A DNA stretch of 9,095 nt from Firmicutes bacterium CAG:884 (GTDB lineage: Bacteria; Bacillota_I; Bacilli_A; RF39; UBA660), in contig HF993332.1 of assembly GCA_000433875.1 (NCBI GenBank), positions 1 through 9,095 on the forward strand, given 5' to 3'. Numbering within the stretch: the stretch's first letter is position 1; each line of letters opens with the position of its first letter. A model generated the notes under the pieces. The model saw only the letters and a list, made by a program, of their open reading frames with translations, was not told the DNA's origin and searched no databases. Shown piece after piece: positions 5,841-9,095 of the stretch. A program made the translations under genes and the position numbers.

Positions 5841-5936
5841 CTATTTAACTAATAAAGCAATAATTAAAATAAATATAATTATAGTTTCGATTATGATTAT
5901 TAATTGAAATAATTTAATAATTTCATTTTTCATCAT
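5841..5936 (-). CDS. 31-residue hydrophobic peptide, candidate type I toxin
   Basis: The reading frame starts ATG ATG (5936-5931) and ends TAG (5843-5841). The peptide has a short polar head (MMKNEIIK), then a single membrane helix (about 9-30) made almost only of Ile, Leu, Phe and Val with one Glu at 17, and ends in lysine. This is the look of small membrane toxins of type I systems (holin-like, Fst and TxpA groups), though I cannot assign it to one. A ribosome site AGGAAGG (5953-5947) lies ten bases upstream. A consensus promoter gives an mRNA from about 5993. The ribosome site is buried in a hairpin and a convergent small RNA faces it. It is far too short for routine gene callers. The role is inferred from architecture. 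Confidence 0.7.
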   Translation of the reverse strand: MMKNEIIKLFQLIIIIETIIIFILIIALLVK

Positions 5937-5946
5937 AATATCACAT

Positions 5947-5968
5947 CCTTCCTATAAAAATAGAAAGG
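5947..5968 (-). promoter_or_regulatory. hairpin hiding the toxin Shine-Dalgarno site
   Basis: In the minus-strand mRNA CCUUUCUAU (5968-5960) pairs with AUAGGAAGG (5955-5947) in nine continuous pairs (one G-U) around a UUUU loop. The second strand contains the whole AGGAAGG ribosome site, so initiation should be blocked while it is folded. Confidence 0.8.
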
Positions 5969-5993
5969 CAAGCACTCAAAAGTTAAGATCTCC
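5967..5993 (-). repeat. imperfect inverted repeat, arm B (5' end of the toxin mRNA)
   Basis: On the minus strand these are the predicted first 27 bases of the toxin mRNA, GGAGATCTTAACTTT followed by TGAGTGCTTGCC. They are the inverted partner of 5724-5757, so the mRNA 5' end can pair with its own 3' UTR. Confidence 0.85.
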
Positions 5994-6000
5994 AAAAAAG

Positions 6001-6029
6001 ATTATACTTGAATTTTGGTGATAGAGCAA
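6001..6029 (-). promoter_or_regulatory. promoter of the toxin mRNA
   Basis: On the minus strand TTGCTC (6029-6024), a 17-base spacer and a perfect TATAAT (6006-6001). The expected start seven bases on is G5993, exactly the first base of the inverted-repeat arm, which supports the transcript start. The 5' UTR would be about 57 bases, much longer than other leaders in the window. Confidence 0.82.
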
Positions 6030-6118
6030 CAAAAAACAAAAGATTTTTAATAAAGTTTCTTATCAAGGTATGAACAATATAGAAAACAATAAACATTCAT
6101 AAAGAAATAATCTTTTTC

Positions 6119-6147
6119 TTGAAAAATGTTTCTTTTTTTTGTATGAT
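6119..6147 (+). promoter_or_regulatory. promoter of the YfhO-GtrA gene
   Basis: TTGAAA (6119-6124), a 17-base spacer and TATGAT (6142-6147). The expected start near 6154 coincides with the ribosome site GGAGG (6154-6158), leaving a leader of about 12 bases. No other signal is seen between the toxin promoter (6029) and here apart from AT-rich sequence. Confidence 0.72.
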
Positions 6148-6165
6148 ATATATGGAGGATGTTAT

Positions 6166-9048
6166 ATGAAAAAACTATTAAAAGTATTTGGAATAACAAT
6201 ATCAATACTATTATTATCATTTTTAATACTAAGAATTTACCCCTTTGGTGATAATAGCATTGTCGTTATTGATGCCAATACACAATATATAACTTTTTTA
6301 AGTTATTTAAAAACCATTTTAAACGGAAGCAATGATTTTAAATATACCTTTAGCGCTACTCTAGGTCAAAACTTTTTACCACTTTTAGGTTATTATTTAA
6401 TGAGTTTATTTAATATATTAGTAATATTTTTTAAACCAGAAAACATTAAAATACTATTTACTCTATTAATAATAATCAAAATCGGACTATGTTCTGTTAC
6501 AATGGAATATTATCTAGAAAAAAAATATAAAAAAAATACTTGGATTTTTTCCGTCTGTTACGGATTAATGGCCTATAACATAGTCTATATGTACCATACA
6601 ATGTGGTTTGATTCAATAATACTATTACCATTTGTAATTCTTGGAATTGATAAAATATTTGAAGACAAAAATCCAGCAATGTACATATTTGCGCTTGCTC
6701 TTACAATCATATTTAATTACTATATAGGATTTATTATATGTTTAACATCAGTCTTATATTTTATATATAAATATATATTTGAATACAAAAAAATTGATAA
6801 GTTTAAAGTAATTGTAAATTATGGCGTATCATCACTATTAGCAGGTGCCTTATCAGCATTTATATTACTACCATCATTACTTGGCCTAATGGGAGGAAAA
6901 GTAGGAAGTAATATTGAATTAGGATTTAATTTGCCATACTTAAGAGTAATCGCGAAAGCCTTTACAGCAAGTGTTGGTGTAAATGAAACTTGGCACGGCG
7001 GACCAATGATCGCATCATCGATGTTTGTTTTTATTCTAACAATATTATACTTTTTTAATAAAAAAATAAAAAAACGCGAAAAAATAATCAATGGACTAAG
7101 TATATTATTCCTTATGACAACATTTACATTTAAACCACTATGTCTATTATTTCACGGACTTACTAATCCTAATTGTTTTAACTATAGACACGCATTTATA
7201 TTTGTCTTCTTTATAATAACACTAGCAATTAGATCCTATAATAAACTAGAAATTAATCTAAAAAACTATAAATATACAAGATATATATTAATTATTTTAG
7301 GACTTGTTATATTAGGATGCAGATTCAAATTTAATACATCAACATATAATATAAGCATATTTATAAGTGTTTTACTAGGATTATTATATTTATATTTCTT
7401 AAAAAACAAAAAAAATATCATATATTTAGTTTTGATAGATGTATTTATTAATACTATTGCCGGAACAGCAATGTTAAAAATGTCTGACAAGCAATCAATG
7501 AAAAACTATAAAAACTATGTACAAGATGTTAATGAATCACTTGAAACAATAAAAGATAATGGTTTCTACCGAATTGAAAAAGTCTTTGATCGCGAAACAA
7601 ATAGAACAATGCTTGCAATCAATGATTCAATGCTATTTAATTATAACGGAATAAATCACTTTGATTCAACCGCACCAACAAGTACGGAATTATTACTTGA
7701 AAAACTAGGATTAAGAAAACTATTAACAAGAACATATTATGATAAAAACTCTTCATATTTAATTGATTCACTATTTGGAATAAAATATATTTTGTCATAT
7801 GAAGATTATAAAGATTATGATTTGATAAGCACTAAAAACGGAATAAAATTGTATGAAAATCCATACTTTTTAACACTAGGATACAAAATAATGAATGGTG
7901 ATGTTAACTTTACAAATAACCCATTTGATAATCAAAATAATGTTGCCCGTTCCTTTAGTGCACTTAACAAAGATATATTTATTAGCGCTTCTTATACAAT
8001 GTCTTTAGAAAATGTTAAAGCAAAGAATAATAGATATATACCACAAGGAAAAGGAATAATTAATATAAATGTAAATATTGAACAAAACGATAATTTATAT
8101 TTCTATATTCCTGTTAATGAAGCAGTAGGTACTAATTATCCAAATGCTAAAATATATATAAATGATGAATTTTATACAGATTACTTAACTAAATATGAAT
8201 GGAGTATTCTTAACTTAGGGAAATATGAAAAAGGTCAAAATATTAACATAAAAATCGAATTTGAAAAAGAGCTTATTATGGATGATTTATACTTATATTA
8301 TGAAAATACAAATGTTTTTGAAGAACACTATAATATACTAAAATTAAATGAAGTAAATATAAATAAAATAACAAGTTCCAACTTAACATGTGACCTTAAT
8401 TTAGAAGAAAATAGCAAGATTATGTTTACAATTCCATATGATGAAGGATGGAATATATTAGTTGATGGAAAAAAAGTAAACAAAGAAAAAGCCTTAGATG
8501 ATTTAATTTTAATTAACATTGAAAAAGGATCACATATAATTGATCTAAAATATGAACCAAAAGGATTAAAACTAGGCATTTATATTTCCTTAATCAGTTT
8601 ATTTGTATCTATAATTTATATTGTTTTAAGAGAAAAAATATGGGCAATATATGATAAATTCAAAGAAATATTTAACTATATTATTGTTGGCGTTTTAACA
8701 ACCATTGTTAGTTTAGTATCTTACTTTATATTTTCAAGAATACTAAATATTGATAAAACAATTTACTTTATACTAGCAAATACCATATCCTGGATTTTAT
8801 CAGTTGCATTTGCATATATAACAAATAAAATATTTGTCTTTGAAAGTAAAACCAAAGGTAAAGCAGCCTTTACAGAAATGCTTAAGTTTGTATCATCAAG
8901 AATATTAACATACTTAATTGATCTTGGACTAATGCTTGTATTCGTAAAATTAATCCGTATAAACAACGATGTATCTAAACTAATAGTTCAATTTGTTGTT
9001 CTTGTTCTTAACTATATTCTAAGTAAAATACTCGTATTTAAGAAATAA
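6166..9048 (+). CDS. YfhO-family membrane glycosyltransferase fused to a GtrA-type flippase domain
   Basis: This 960-residue protein starts at ATG 6166, seven bases after GGAGG (6154-6158); in-frame TTG 6139 has no ribosome site. Residues 1 to about 435 form a polytopic N-terminal half with the YfhO/GT-C signature DANTQY (36-41), followed by a glycine-bearing TLGQNF stretch. Residues about 440-795 are a soluble, presumably outside, domain ending in the YfhO hallmark YDEGWNILVDGK (758-769) and a further helix (about 803-822). Residues about 836-960 are a separate four-helix GtrA/GtcA domain (starting FNYIIVGVLTT, with NKIFVFES and a terminal NYILSKILVFKK). In Bacillus and Listeria CsbB-type enzymes make a lipid-linked sugar, GtcA-type proteins are thought to flip it, and YfhO-type proteins add it to teichoic acid; here the last two steps lie in one chain. 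YfhO proteins are usually about 850 residues. The acceptor is unknown. Confidence 0.9.
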   Translation: MKKLLKVFGITISILLLSFLILRIYPFGDNSIVVIDANTQYITFLSYLKTILNGSNDFKYTFSATLGQNFLPLLGYYLMSLFNILVIFFKPENIKILFTLLIIIKIGLCSVTMEYYLEKKYKKNTWIFSVCYGLMAYNIVYMYHTMWFDSIILLPFVILGIDKIFEDKNPAMYIFALALTIIFNYYIGFIICLTSVLYFIYKYIFEYKKIDKFKVIVNYGVSSLLAGALSAFILLPSLLGLMGGKVGSNIELGFNLPYLRVIAKAFTASVGVNETWHGGPMIASSMFVFILTILYFFNKKIKKREKIINGLSILFLMTTFTFKPLCLLFHGLTNPNCFNYRHAFIFVFFIITLAIRSYNKLEINLKNYKYTRYILIILGLVILGCRFKFNTSTYNISIFISVLLGLLYLYFLKNKKNIIYLVLIDVFINTIAGTAMLKMSDKQSMKNYKNYVQDVNESLETIKDNGFYRIEKVFDRETNRTMLAINDSMLFNYNGINHFDSTAPTSTELLLEKLGLRKLLTRTYYDKNSSYLIDSLFGIKYILSYEDYKDYDLISTKNGIKLYENPYFLTLGYKIMNGDVNFTNNPFDNQNNVARSFSALNKDIFISASYTMSLENVKAKNNRYIPQGKGIININVNIEQNDNLYFYIPVNEAVGTNYPNAKIYINDEFYTDYLTKYEWSILNLGKYEKGQNINIKIEFEKELIMDDLYLYYENTNVFEEHYNILKLNEVNINKITSSNLTCDLNLEENSKIMFTIPYDEGWNILVDGKKVNKEKALDDLILINIEKGSHIIDLKYEPKGLKLGIYISLISLFVSIIYIVLREKIWAIYDKFKEIFNYIIVGVLTTIVSLVSYFIFSRILNIDKTIYFILANTISWILSVAFAYITNKIFVFESKTKGKAAFTEMLKFVSSRILTYLIDLGLMLVFVKLIRINNDVSKLIVQFVVLVLNYILSKILVFKK

Positions 9049-9050
9049 TC

Positions 9051-9074
9051 TTTACAATATTGTGTAGTTGTAAA
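9051..9074 (+). other. short hairpin after the YfhO-GtrA gene
   Basis: TTTACAA (9051-9057) pairs with TTGTAAA (9068-9074) over seven pairs, and a 10-base palindrome ACAATATTGT lies at 9054-9063. There is no T-run, so it is not a standard terminator. It might be an operator for the next gene beyond the window, or chance. Confidence 0.3.
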
Positions 9075-9095
9075 TGATGTGAGACCAAATTTGTA

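Noticed and set aside
6819..7091. 90-residue minus-strand frame opposite the YfhO domain, and similar frames at 7266, 8328 and 8763
   Set aside because: All are antisense to a long, family-matched coding sequence and lack ribosome sites.
1..9095. CRISPR arrays, tRNA or rRNA genes, insertion sequences and transposase genes
   Set aside because: No regularly spaced repeats, cloverleaf with CCA-ready acceptor, rRNA-like sequence or transposase motifs were seen on either strand.

Overview
The window comes from a very AT-rich, low-GC Gram-positive bacterium using the standard bacterial code. Tryptophan is encoded by TGG, and every stop seen is TAA or TAG. The gene content (a CotE-family spore-coat protein, the rpsP-khpA pair, a YfhO/GtrA-type envelope glycosylation protein, promoters of TTGACA/TATAAT type) points to the Bacilli or their AT-rich gut relatives (Erysipelotrichales/RF39-like lineages). 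The lineage is inferred from content; no 16S or marker search was possible.

Layout. Positions 1-104 hold the 3' end of a gene whose last 30 codons closely match the end of the gene at 2041-3792. Between the two paralogues lies an AMP-forming acyl-CoA synthetase-like enzyme (170-1990) with its own promoter. The gene at 2041-3792 is a seven-helix membrane protein joined to degenerate histidine-kinase and receiver domains. It converges on a minus-strand cotE homologue (3802-4344), and the two share a terminator. cotE is divergent from rpsP-khpA (4499-5018), which is followed by an unrecognised two-helix membrane protein (5043-5648).

The most interesting part is the 490-base stretch between 5649 and 6138, which has no long reading frame. 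It contains what looks like a complete type I toxin-antitoxin locus. A 31-residue hydrophobic peptide is encoded on the minus strand (5841-5936), with a consensus promoter (6001-6029) and a Shine-Dalgarno sequence sealed in a 9-bp hairpin. A convergent plus-strand small RNA (about 5696-5819) has a near-perfect promoter (5661-5689) and a strong terminator. An imperfect inverted repeat (5724-5757 and 5967-5993) would let the 5' end of the toxin mRNA pair with its own 3' untranslated region, as in other translationally inert type I toxin mRNAs.

The window closes with a large gene (6166-9048) in which a YfhO-type polytopic glycosyltransferase is fused to a GtrA/GtcA-type flippase domain. These two activities are separate proteins in the Bacillus/Listeria teichoic-acid glycosylation system. 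Most promoters here sit so close to their genes that the predicted transcript begins at or just before the Shine-Dalgarno sequence.
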